A stretch of DNA of 64,000 bases. It comes from Corynebacterium stationis (GTDB lineage: Bacteria; Actinomycetota; Actinomycetes; Mycobacteriales; Mycobacteriaceae). The translations under genes and the position numbers were made by a program. Where the stretch lies: NCBI RefSeq assembly GCF_001941345.1, contig NZ_CP009251.1, positions 1,302,001 to 1,366,000 of the forward strand, given 5' to 3'. Of the stretch, positions 35,566-43,584 are shown one piece after another (position 1 is the first letter of the stretch; the number at the start of each line of letters is the position of its first letter). The notes below the pieces were generated by a model. It was not told the DNA's origin, searched no databases, and was given only the letters and a program-made list of their open reading frames with translations.

Positions 35566-36781
35566 GCTCGATTCTTTGTGCCTGCAGTCCAGCAGCGTGC
35601 ATGCGCGCCCAGCAAATATCGGCGATGGTTTCAAAACCCGCCCGGTGCGCCGCGCTACTTTTTGCGGTCGGCTCTGGCAATTGCATCAGCTGTACTGTCC
35701 GGGTGCCGCCGTCAGCCTCATTGAGCTCAGCTACCGCCTGCGCAGTCGTGCCTGAACCCGCGAAGAAATCTAAGACCTTGGCATCTTTGGGCCCGCCAAT
35801 ATCAACAAGATATTTAATCAAGCGAACTGGCTTGGGAAAATCAAAGATGCCCGAAATCCCCAATGCAGATTCGGCATCGCGGCGTCCAGAGCGCGTTACC
35901 CCAAAGCGTTCGCCGTCTAAAATACTGCGCGGGCGCGCACCTTGCTTCTGATAGTTTTTCGTATACACAAAGCCGCGGCGAAAGACCAGGTCTTCGTAGT
36001 TCTCGGCAACTTTTTCTTTGCTCCAGCGCCAGCGTGCAACCTGCGTTTGCCCGGCTGGTTGATGCGGGAGATACTCTTGACCCTCGGCATCGTGGATAGC
36101 AAAATCCAGTGAGGGGACATAGCCCAAGGTTTTAGAATCCAAACGCACCAGGGAGTAAGCGCCTTTGTCATCGTGAAAGTTGTATTTGGTGGTGGTATGG
36201 CCTTGTGGATCTGTGTTGAAGCCGGGGGATTCGGCCGAGCGGGCATAGGCCAGAACATATTCGTGTTCGGTGATGGCGAAACGGGAATCGTTTTTACCCG
36301 TGCCGCCTTTCTTCCAGATGAATTGGTTGGCGAAATTCGCTTGGCCAAAAAGCTCATCGGCAAGCATGCGAAGGTGAGCTACTTCGTCTTCACCAATGGA
36401 GATAAAAATATGGCCAGTCGGAGCGAGCAACTGCCAAGCGAGTATCAGCCGAGGCGTCATCATCGACAGCCACTGTGCATGCCATTGGCCGTGATCCGTC
36501 GAACGGTGTTCACGGCGGTTACGGTAATTATCGCGGTATAAAAAGTCCCGGCCGGTGTTATAAGGCGGGTCGATATAGATAACGTCAACGCTGGCAGGCG
36601 AGTGCGCGGCCAGAGATTTTAAGGCGTCGAGGTTGTCACCCGCGTATAAAATATTTCCGTCGGGGTGAGAGAGATCTGTTTGGGTTGGCGAAGCCTTGCT
36701 CGCCGAAGCCTTGGCAGGAAGAGATGCCTGTTTCAAGGCATCTTCTTTACCTGGCCAAAATAGCCCAAAGCTAGATGTCAC
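35558..36781 (-). CDS. Orphan site-specific DNA methyltransferase, type III Mod-like (beta class)
   Basis: The 407-residue protein has the amino-methyltransferase motif IV 'VDVIYIDPPYNTG' before motif I 'VLDFFAGSGTTAQAVAEL', the order of beta-class N6-adenine/N4-cytosine enzymes. The central region 'FIWKKGGTGKNDSRFAITEHEYVLAYARS' is typical of Mod subunits of type III systems and their solitary relatives. It is shorter than most Mod proteins, consistent with a small target-recognition region. No restriction subunit is nearby. Its ATG overlaps the stop of the upstream transporter gene (ATGA overlap), so its translation is coupled to that of the transporter. The target sequence cannot be predicted. 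Confidence 0.85.
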   Translation of the reverse strand: MTSSFGLFWPGKEDALKQASLPAKASASKASPTQTDLSHPDGNILYAGDNLDALKSLAAHSPASVDVIYIDPPYNTGRDFLYRDNYRNRREHRSTDHGQWHAQWLSMMTPRLILAWQLLAPTGHIFISIGEDEVAHLRMLADELFGQANFANQFIWKKGGTGKNDSRFAITEHEYVLAYARSAESPGFNTDPQGHTTTKYNFHDDKGAYSLVRLDSKTLGYVPSLDFAIHDAEGQEYLPHQPAGQTQVARWRWSKEKVAENYEDLVFRRGFVYTKNYQKQGARPRSILDGERFGVTRSGRRDAESALGISGIFDFPKPVRLIKYLVDIGGPKDAKVLDFFAGSGTTAQAVAELNEADGGTRTVQLMQLPEPTAKSSAAHRAGFETIADICWARMHAAGLQAQRIELS

Positions 36782-38028
36782 AAAAATAGTCCTACGATTG
36801 CGGCGGAAATGGTGGCGATGCCCGTGAAAACGACGAATGCAGCAGTCCAGTGATTGCGGAAACGATTAAGCGCTGGGACTTTATACATCGCATACATCGG
36901 CATGATGTACAAGATCATAGCAATGAATGGTCCACCGATGGATTCAATGAGCGCCAAAATCGAGGGATTCGCAATCGCTGCGGCCCATGCGGTTAAGAAG
37001 ATGAAAACATTGACAGCCACGGTCAACGTGGTCATCGACAGCTTGTTGCTAATACTAGGGACAAATTTCTTGACGATGAAACGTGCGCCCTCTGCAGCGC
37101 CGAGGGCATGGCCAAAGTAGGAGGAGACAATGGCAAGGATGGCCACGATAGGAGATAGCAATGCCATGATTGGCACGCCGGTGGTGTTAGCGATATAAGA
37201 CATCACGGGAATGTTTTGCTCACGTGCTTGCGCAAGACCGTCACCGCCGACTGCCAGAGCACATGACCACACGAAGAACATGGTGAAAATCGTGAGCAAG
37301 ATGCCGGTGATGCCGAGAACCTTCGACGCATTCTTCTCCGCGCCCTTGCCCCAGGTGCGTTGCATTGCCAGGGTGAACTGCGAGATAGCCGGGGAGTGGT
37401 TGAAGGAAAAGACTAGCACCGGCAAAATCATGACGACTGCCCAGATCCCGGAGGTAGTGCCTTCCGTTTCATAGAAGCTGGAAAAGTCCCACTGTGGCAC
37501 GAGATAGAAGGAGACCGCCGCGAGGAAGACGATGAGTGGATAGACGATAATCTGCGTAACAATCAGCATCAAACGCTGGCCGTATGCAAAGACTAAGGTC
37601 ATGCCTCCGACAAGCAACAGTGACAGCAGCCAGCGCGGAATCGAAGGCCCGCCAAGCTGATTGACGATGAAGCTATCGACGGTGTTGGTAATGGAGACAC
37701 CGTAGATTAAGACGATGGGGTAGATCGCTAGGAAGTACAGCACAGAAATGACCGCGCCGGCGCCCTGGCCGAAATAACTGGTTACCACCCCAGTGATGTC
37801 CACGCCGGGCTTTGGCGACGCGCTCATCATGCGTGAGAGTGCGCGGTGCGAAAGAAATGTCATCGGACCGATGAGCACGGTGGCAATCAGCAATGGCCAA
37901 AATCCGAAACCGCCAGCGTTGATCGGCAGGAACAAGATACCTGCACCCACGGCGGTACCGAAGAGGGATATTATCCAGTTGGTGTTTATGGCCTTGGGAT
38001 GGTGCGGCGGGGTTTCGGTTTGCGTCAT
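36778..38028 (-). CDS. Serine/threonine-type amino acid transporter (HAAAP family, SdaC-like)
   Basis: The 416-residue protein has about eleven hydrophobic segments. The first contains 'ISLFGTAVGAGILFLPINAGGFGFWP', the signature of the HAAAP/STP family that includes E. coli SdaC and TdcC; 'SFNHSPAISQF' is also typical. It probably imports serine or threonine with protons. AAGGAG lies 10 nt before the ATG. The downstream orphan methyltransferase overlaps it by 4 bp. Serine dehydratase, the usual metabolic partner, is encoded 30 kb away at 5.7-7.1 kb. Confidence 0.88.
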   Translation of the reverse strand: MTQTETPPHHPKAINTNWIISLFGTAVGAGILFLPINAGGFGFWPLLIATVLIGPMTFLSHRALSRMMSASPKPGVDITGVVTSYFGQGAGAVISVLYFLAIYPIVLIYGVSITNTVDSFIVNQLGGPSIPRWLLSLLLVGGMTLVFAYGQRLMLIVTQIIVYPLIVFLAAVSFYLVPQWDFSSFYETEGTTSGIWAVVMILPVLVFSFNHSPAISQFTLAMQRTWGKGAEKNASKVLGITGILLTIFTMFFVWSCALAVGGDGLAQAREQNIPVMSYIANTTGVPIMALLSPIVAILAIVSSYFGHALGAAEGARFIVKKFVPSISNKLSMTTLTVAVNVFIFLTAWAAAIANPSILALIESIGGPFIAMILYIMPMYAMYKVPALNRFRNHWTAAFVVFTGIATISAAIVGLFL

Positions 38029-38465
38029 GCGGGTGGGACTCCTTGAAGCTTTCTTTCACATCGTGCTTAAAATCCAGCAGCCGAGGACTTATCAACGACC
38101 ACAGCCGGTGAGAAAGAACCAACCACAGTGAAGATCGGTCATATATTTTAGAAAGATTTCATCGAAATAAATTCGTGATAACCGGCCACTAAATGTGATT
38201 ATTCGACCCTAACACCGCCCGACGCAAATCCTCGGCATCGATCCACGGCAATGAGCGTTTTTTCGGGGGTAAATTCAGCACGCATAAGAGGCAAGGGATG
38301 CGGGTCACAAAGTGGTTAAGAGTGTGTCAGTTAGGTAATTTTGCGCGAATTTTCAGAAGATTTTCATGGCGAGATTCTCCGGATGTGTTTATCGTGGGGA
38401 ATTGCACGACCTGATGAAGTAATAATTCGACGACAAAGCATTTTGTATTAAGGAGTGTTTCAACA
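38029..38465. promoter_or_regulatory. 437-bp divergent intergenic region between the transporter and the antitoxin-like gene
   Basis: No convincing gene is present. On the minus strand an AT-rich stretch around 38140-38151 (CATATATTTTA on plus) could hold the -10 element for the transporter operon. On the plus strand the stretch just before 38466 is AT-rich and includes AAGGAG about 10 nt before the ATG of the antitoxin-like gene. I found no clear GlxR or DtxR site. Confidence 0.4.
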
Positions 38466-38648
38466 ATGGGTATTTTTGACGAGGCAAAGAACAAGGCATC
38501 TGAGACTGCTAAGGACGGCAAGCTCGACGAGCACTTGGACAAGGGAGAAGGCTTCGCCAAGGACAAGGTCGGCGAAGAACACGCGGACAAGGTTGATACC
38601 GCACGCGACAAGATCGACGATACACTTGGCTCCAACGACGACAAGTAG
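38466..38648 (+). CDS. Small MT0933-type antitoxin-like protein
   Basis: The 60-residue, very hydrophilic protein alternates Lys, Asp, Glu and Ala: 'MGIFDEAKNKASETAKDGK', then 'GEGFAKDKVGEEHADKVDTARDKIDD'. This resembles the MT0933/Rv0909-like antitoxin family and, more loosely, CsbD-type stress proteins. In M. tuberculosis the family member is paired with an SRPBCC-fold toxin (Rv0910); no such gene is adjacent here. The ribosome site AAGGAG is strong, and a terminator follows. A stress-related role is as likely as an antitoxin role. Confidence 0.72.
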   Translation: MGIFDEAKNKASETAKDGKLDEHLDKGEGFAKDKVGEEHADKVDTARDKIDDTLGSNDDK

Positions 38649-38707
38649 CGAAGAAATCAGCTACCACATGGATAAGCGTTAAGAACTACGTTCATCCATA
38701 CCAATAG

Positions 38708-38752
38708 AAAATACCTTGCTCACCGGCTTAATCCGTGTGAGCGAGGTATTTT
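38708..38752. terminator. Bidirectional terminator between the antitoxin-like gene and tRNA-Pro
   Basis: AAATACCTTGCTCAC (from 38709) pairs with GTGAGCGAGGTATTT (to 38751), with one mismatch, and has A's on one side and T's on the other. It can end both convergent transcripts. Confidence 0.85.
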
Positions 38753-38755
38753 CTG

Positions 38756-38829
38756 TCGGACTAACAGGATTTGAACCTGCGACCCCTACACCCCCAGTGT
38801 AGTGCGCTACCAAGCTGCGCCATAGTCCG
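38756..38829 (-). tRNA. tRNA-Pro (anticodon GGG)
   Basis: On the minus strand the acceptor arms CGGACTA and TAGTCCG pair fully, followed by discriminator A; CCA is not encoded. The D-loop contains AGCTTGGTAGCGC, the anticodon stem is CTACA/TGTAG with loop CTGGGGG, giving anticodon GGG, and the T-loop is GTTCAAATC. All invariant positions are present. It reads CCC and CCU proline codons. Confidence 0.95.
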
Positions 38830-38901
38830 CCGTTGGTTTAAAATAAACCAACGACTTAGAGATTACATGATTGGCATTTCGAAGGGAAAATAACCCCCGG
38901 T

Positions 38902-39336
38902 TTAGCTGATATCACCGGTGGAATAGACCCATTCACGTGGGAAACCATCGCGTAGCTGCATGCGGTGAAAAGTTGAACGCTCCCGCTGAGAACCTGAGGT
39001 GGTGCCTTTGTAATAAGCGTCAAATTCGACGATGCCGGTGTCATCGAGAGGCGAGCCCGCGACCGTGTCGACAATGTCCAAGCGATAGAAACGAACGCCG
39101 TGTTCTGCGGCAAAAATTTCCTCGAAGTCAAGCGAATCTGGGCGCGTTGCTGGATCCCAGGTGCGCAGCAAGTATGCTTCGTCACCGGTAACAAAAGCGC
39201 TAAAACGTGAACGCATGAGAGTTTCCGCCGTAGGCGCGGGGGTGCCATCGTGGTATTTCTTGCAGCATTCGCCAAAGGTTAAGCCGGTGCCGCACGGGCA
39301 GCGCACATCGGCGGGTAAAGGGTTAAGAATGTCCAT
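38902..39336 (-). CDS. YchJ-family protein with SEC-C zinc motif
   Basis: The 144-residue protein begins with a SEC-C-like motif, 'CPCGTGLTFGECCKKYHDG', whose cysteines probably bind zinc. 'APTAETLMRSRFSAFVTGDEAYLLRTW' follows, then an NTF2-like domain with 'GIVEFDAYYK' and 'ERSTFHRMQ'. This matches the YchJ/UPF0225 family of unknown function. I start at the ATG at 39336, 4 bp after the stop of the upstream hydrolase-OsmC gene; the longer frame to 39432 lies inside that gene. The two genes form an operon. Confidence 0.9.
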   Translation of the reverse strand: MDILNPLPADVRCPCGTGLTFGECCKKYHDGTPAPTAETLMRSRFSAFVTGDEAYLLRTWDPATRPDSLDFEEIFAAEHGVRFYRLDIVDTVAGSPLDDTGIVEFDAYYKGTTSGSQRERSTFHRMQLRDGFPREWVYSTGDIS

Positions 39337-39340
39337 GGGC

Positions 39341-40492
39341 TTAAAACACATCCACGATATGAGCAGAAGAAACCAACGAAACAATCTCTGCGTCTTTGCC
39401 AGCAGCCAGCAGCGTGGCTTTCTCCGTAGCACTTAATGTGCCGACCAATTCAATGCGGCGTTCAAAGGTGGCTTCGTGAATGTGGGTGACGGTGACATTG
39501 ACATCGTCAAGCGACATGCCCTTTGCTGCTTCCTTAACAGCCTGTGCTGTGCCAGCGGCCAAAGCGGACATCAAAAGTCCTTCGGCTGTGTGCCCGCGCC
39601 CGCGACCGCCGTCGGACTTGGTGCGATCCGTAGAGATGGAGCGATCATTGTTGCGCACCACCACGCCGAATTTGGTGCCATTAGCCAAATGCGAGACCGC
39701 AGCGCCAGGGCCTACTTCTTCCGGAATGTAATCCGGTTCTAGGTATTGCTCCGCCCAGGCGCCAATAAGGTCGGCCGCACGCTGCGCGGCACCTTGGCGG
39801 GTGAGTAGGTGATCGGCCTTGTCGAGTGCAACCAAAGACTTTGGGTAGCGGGTCACGCGGAAGATGGTCTGGGCATTTTCAATCCCAACGGTCTGATCAA
39901 TTGGAGAGTGCACCAGCATCAACGGCTTGCGCATCCCGCGCAGGTAATCCTCGGGGTTGGTATCAGCAAGGTCCTCTAAGAACTTTCGGGAAATGGTGAG
40001 GCGCCGTCCGCCCAGCACAACTTCGACAGCGCCATATTCGTCGACCGCGCTGATTTTATCGGCGTAGTGCAGCACCGAGTGTGCAGGATCAAAAGGTGCG
40101 CCGATGGTCGCCACGGCGTTAATCGAATCGATCAATCCGGCCGCCGCGAGTGCCGCCGCACCGCCGAGAGAGTGACCAATGAGCAGTTGCGGCGCATTGT
40201 ATTCGGTACTCAGCCAGTTCGCTGCTGCCTGAATGTCAGCGACGTTGTCACTAAATGAGGTATCGGCAAAGTCACCCTCTGACTGGCCCAAGCCTGGAAA
40301 ATCAAAGCGCAAGCACGCAATTCCAAACTCGGTCAACTGCTTGCTGACGCGTGCTGCACCTGGGGTGTGGCGGTGGCCGGCGAAGCAGTGCGCGAAGATT
40401 GCGTACGCTTTAGGCGGAGAATCAGGAAAATCGATGGTGCCGGCGATACGGTGGCCGGCCGCAGACGAAAACGTGACATTCGCGGATTGCAT
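39341..40492 (-). CDS. Alpha/beta hydrolase fused to a cysteine-less OsmC domain
   Basis: The 383-residue protein joins two domains. Residues 1-245 are an alpha/beta hydrolase with the oxyanion region 'FAHCFAGHRHTPGAARV', nucleophile 'LIGHSLGGAAAL', acid region 'LVHSPIDQTVG' and histidine in 'LDKADHLL'. Residues about 270-383 resemble OsmC, with 'GRGHTAEGLLMSALAAGTAQAVKEAA'-type sequence. In normal OsmC this segment reads ALGACT; here it is ALAAGT, and the second conserved cysteine is also absent (residues KDAEIV). Peroxidase activity of the second domain is therefore not expected. A probable leaderless promoter lies just upstream, divergent from secA2. Confidence 0.85.
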   Translation of the reverse strand: MQSANVTFSSAAGHRIAGTIDFPDSPPKAYAIFAHCFAGHRHTPGAARVSKQLTEFGIACLRFDFPGLGQSEGDFADTSFSDNVADIQAAANWLSTEYNAPQLLIGHSLGGAAALAAAGLIDSINAVATIGAPFDPAHSVLHYADKISAVDEYGAVEVVLGGRRLTISRKFLEDLADTNPEDYLRGMRKPLMLVHSPIDQTVGIENAQTIFRVTRYPKSLVALDKADHLLTRQGAAQRAADLIGAWAEQYLEPDYIPEEVGPGAAVSHLANGTKFGVVVRNNDRSISTDRTKSDGGRGRGHTAEGLLMSALAAGTAQAVKEAAKGMSLDDVNVTVTHIHEATFERRIELVGTLSATEKATLLAAGKDAEIVSLVSSAHIVDVF

Positions 40493-40499
40493 GATTTAT

Positions 40500-40505
40500 A
40501 GAATA
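40500..40505 (-). promoter_or_regulatory. -10 box of a leaderless promoter for the hydrolase-OsmC gene
   Basis: Read on the minus strand, TATTCT is followed by 7 nt and the ATG at 40492, with no ribosome-binding site. Confidence 0.55.
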
Positions 40506-40591
40506 ACGGGCTGGGTTCTTGTGGGGTTAGCTTGCCCTACTAGAGTCAATAGAAATCACACATACCGCTTTAGGGAGATGGAATAACACTC

Positions 40592-42883
40592 ATGGCAGCA
40601 TTCAATTGGTTTTGGAAGGCAATGGGCTCATCGTCCGAGCGTAACAATAAAAAATCTAAGTCCATTGTGACCGATTCTGAAGGCTTGGTAGAGCAGCTTT
40701 CGCTTCTTGATGACGCAGAGCTTGCCGCCCGTGCACGCGTATGCGCTGCGGGGGGAGTGTTAGAAGATAAGTCAACTTTCTTAGCTTGTTTGGCGGTGGC
40801 TGCGCAGCGCAAGCTGGGGCTTAAGCCTTATCACGTGCAGTCGCAAGCGGTGCTGCGCCTATTAGAAGGCGACGTTATTCAAATGGCCACGGGTGAGGGT
40901 AAGACTTTGGTCGGCGCGATGGCCGCGACAGGCTTTGCTTTGACCGGCAAGCGCGTGCACGTGGTGACGGTCAATAATTACCTGGCCAGCCGCGATGCTG
41001 AATGGATGCGGCCGCTGGTTGAAACTTTTGGGCTTAGCGTTGCCAGCGTGACCGAAAAGCTTTCGGCTGATGAGCGCCGGAGTGCCTATCGCAGCGATAT
41101 TATTTATGCCCCCGTTAACGAATTAGGCTTTGATGTCTTGCGCGATAACCAGATTACCGCGCGTGAGCAGGCGGTTCAGACCCCGGCGGATGTAGCGCTG
41201 GTGGATGAGGCGGACTCAGTGCTTGTCGATGAAGCCCTGGTGCCTTTAGTCTTAGCCGGCTCGCGCAAGGGGGATGCGCCTACCGGGCAGATTACCGATG
41301 TGGTCTCTAGGCTGCGGGAAAATATTGATTATCACATCAGCCAAGATGGACGCACGGTTGCGCTTTCCGATGCAGGCGCGCACCGTGTTGAAAAAGAACT
41401 CGGTATTGATTCTTTGTATTCGGAAGAAAACATCGGCAATGTGCTGGTGAAAGTCAACCTGGCGCTGCACGCTAAGGCGCTGCTGATTCGCGATATTCAC
41501 TACATCGTCAGTGGTGGCGAGTTGCAGCTTATCGATGCGTCCAAAGGCCGCGTCGCCGACCTGCAACGCTGGCCAGATGGGCTGCAGACCGCTGTCGAAG
41601 CAAAGGAGGGCCTAGAAGTATCTGAAGGCGGGCGCATTCTAGATACGATTACTTTGCAGGAATTGATGCGGCGTTATCCCACCGTATGCGGCATGACCGG
41701 CACTGCGGTCGAGGCAACCGACCAACTGCGCCAATTCTATGACCTGCACGTCTCTGTCATTGAGCGCAACAAGCCTTTGCAGCGCTTCGATGAACAAGAC
41801 CGCGTCTATGCCACCTTGGCGGAGAAAAACCACGCCATCGTTCAAGAAATCCAGACCTTACACGCGACGGGCCAACCGGTACTTGTGGGTACCCAAGACG
41901 TTGCTGAGTCGGAGGATTTAGCAGAAGTGCTCGGTGAGCTGGGCATTACCGTCAATGTGCTCAATGCGAAAAACGATGAGGAAGAAGCACGCATCATTGC
42001 CGAAGCCGGCGATGAGGGCCGTGTGACGGTGTCAACGCAGATGGCTGGTCGCGGCACCGATATCAAACTCGGCGGCGCCGATGGCCGTGACCGCGAGACA
42101 GTAGTTGCAAGCGGTGGACTAGCCGTTATCGGCACGTCCAAGCACCGCACTGCACGCCTAGATAACCAGCTGCGTGGCCGTTCTGGGCGCCAAGGTGACC
42201 CGGGGTTGTCGATGTTTTTCGTTTCCTTGGAAGATGACGTGGTCGCCCAAGGCGGAGAAGATGACTCTTTGGTCATTAAACCAGCACCAGATGGGCGCCT
42301 TGATGCCAAACGTGTCTATGACTTTATTAGCCACTGCCAGCGCGTGACAGAGGGGCAGTTGCTCGAGATCCATGCCCAGACTTGGAAATATAATCAGTTG
42401 CTGGCGGATCAGCGGGTGATCATCGACAAGCGGCGTGCGAACCTGCTCGATACCGACCAAGCCTGGCAGGAGCTCACTGCACGAGCTCCTGAACGTGCCG
42501 CAGAGCTTGCCGATGTCTCCACGGACGCGAAAATCACCGCTGCGCGTGAAATTATGCTTTTCCATCTCGATATGGCGTGGGCGGACCACCTGGAAATGAT
42601 GGATGATGTTCGTGAATCTATTCACTTGCGGGCAATTGCGAGGGAGACCCCCATTGATGAGTACCACCGCATTGCCGTGAGGGAATTTAAAGAGCTTGCC
42701 CAACGTGCCGTGGATGAAGCAGTGGAGACTTTCACCACTGTCGAAATCGATGAAGCCGGTGCTCACATGGATGATTCCGGTCTTGCGCGCCCATCGGCAA
42801 CCTGGACTTATATGGTCTCCGATAACCCGCTAGCTGGGTCTGGCAACTCGGTCATCGGGGGGATTGGTAATCTGTTTAGATAG
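40592..42883 (+). CDS. secA2: Accessory Sec translocase ATPase SecA2
   Basis: The 763-residue protein is a SecA-type DEAD motor. It has Walker A 'QMATGEGKT', 'NNYLASRDAEWM', the DEAD-like 'VALVDEADSVLVDEA', 'GMTGTAVE', 'QMAGRGTDIKLGG' and 'QLRGRSGRQGDPG'. It is shorter than housekeeping SecA and lacks the C-terminal zinc/SecB-binding tail, as expected for actinobacterial SecA2. It should drive export of a small subset of proteins through SecYEG. The position directly upstream of odhI matches corynebacterial order. It is transcribed divergently from the hydrolase-OsmC gene. Confidence 0.94.
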   Translation: MAAFNWFWKAMGSSSERNNKKSKSIVTDSEGLVEQLSLLDDAELAARARVCAAGGVLEDKSTFLACLAVAAQRKLGLKPYHVQSQAVLRLLEGDVIQMATGEGKTLVGAMAATGFALTGKRVHVVTVNNYLASRDAEWMRPLVETFGLSVASVTEKLSADERRSAYRSDIIYAPVNELGFDVLRDNQITAREQAVQTPADVALVDEADSVLVDEALVPLVLAGSRKGDAPTGQITDVVSRLRENIDYHISQDGRTVALSDAGAHRVEKELGIDSLYSEENIGNVLVKVNLALHAKALLIRDIHYIVSGGELQLIDASKGRVADLQRWPDGLQTAVEAKEGLEVSEGGRILDTITLQELMRRYPTVCGMTGTAVEATDQLRQFYDLHVSVIERNKPLQRFDEQDRVYATLAEKNHAIVQEIQTLHATGQPVLVGTQDVAESEDLAEVLGELGITVNVLNAKNDEEEARIIAEAGDEGRVTVSTQMAGRGTDIKLGGADGRDRETVVASGGLAVIGTSKHRTARLDNQLRGRSGRQGDPGLSMFFVSLEDDVVAQGGEDDSLVIKPAPDGRLDAKRVYDFISHCQRVTEGQLLEIHAQTWKYNQLLADQRVIIDKRRANLLDTDQAWQELTARAPERAAELADVSTDAKITAAREIMLFHLDMAWADHLEMMDDVRESIHLRAIARETPIDEYHRIAVREFKELAQRAVDEAVETFTTVEIDEAGAHMDDSGLARPSATWTYMVSDNPLAGSGNSVIGGIGNLFR

Positions 42884-42984
42884 CGAAAACACCAGCGGCT
42901 GCCCGCAGCGTGCGAGAAAGTCGCTATTATGAAATTAGTAAAGAAATACCGTCTACTTTGCCCACTCAAACGGAGGTAAACATC

Positions 42985-43419
42985 ATGGCCGAGAACAATG
43001 GCACTCCAGAACCACAGGTTGAAACCACTTCGGTTTTCCGCGCGGACCTGCTCAAAGAAATGGAGAACTCTGCTGCTACGAGCACCGATGCCTCCACTGC
43101 AGGCGCAGATAATCTGCCTGAGGGCCAGGCCCTGCTCGTTGTAAAACGTGGGCCGAATGCGGGTGCACGCTTCTTGCTTGACCAGCCAACCACTACCGCT
43201 GGCCGCCACCCAGAAGCGGACATCTTCCTTGATGATGTCACGGTCTCTCGCCGCCACGCTGAATTCCGTATCGATGGTGACAAGTTCGAGGTCGTCGATG
43301 TTGGATCTCTCAACGGCACCTACGTTAACCGCGAGCCACGCAACTCCCAGGAACTAGAAGTTGGAGATGAGATTCAGATCGGTAAATTCCGACTAGTCTT
43401 CATCGCTAATAAGAAGTAG
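42985..43419 (+). CDS. odhI: OdhI, FHA-domain inhibitor of 2-oxoglutarate dehydrogenase
   Basis: The 144-residue protein is almost identical in layout to C. glutamicum OdhI and mycobacterial GarA. The N-terminus has the PknG phosphorylation site 'VETTSVFRADLL' (Thr14, Thr15). The FHA domain follows with 'TTAGRHPEADIFLDDVTVSRRHAEFR' (core GRHPEAD and VSRRH) and 'DVGSLNGTYVN'. Unphosphorylated OdhI binds and inhibits the E1 component of 2-oxoglutarate dehydrogenase, directing carbon to glutamate. I start at 42985, where ACGGAGGT stands 7 nt upstream. A terminator follows. Confidence 0.97.
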   Translation: MAENNGTPEPQVETTSVFRADLLKEMENSAATSTDASTAGADNLPEGQALLVVKRGPNAGARFLLDQPTTTAGRHPEADIFLDDVTVSRRHAEFRIDGDKFEVVDVGSLNGTYVNREPRNSQELEVGDEIQIGKFRLVFIANKK

Positions 43420-43437
43420 AATTCTAGTTCTTAAACA

Positions 43438-43466
43438 AAACAGTCTCTTTTTGTGAGAGACTGTTT
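43438..43466 (+). terminator. Terminator after odhI
   Basis: A perfect 11-bp stem, AAACAGTCTCT (43438-43448) with AGAGACTGTTT (43456-43466), and a 7-nt loop. Confidence 0.8.
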
Positions 43467-43584
43467 ATTAGTAAATAACATGACTGTGGTTTACCCGCAG
43501 CCAACTCGGTGCATTCGCAGTGAGCTGGGGGCGGGGCAGGCCAGGCGAGAGCTATAAAATCTTTCCGGAGAGAATAACAACATC

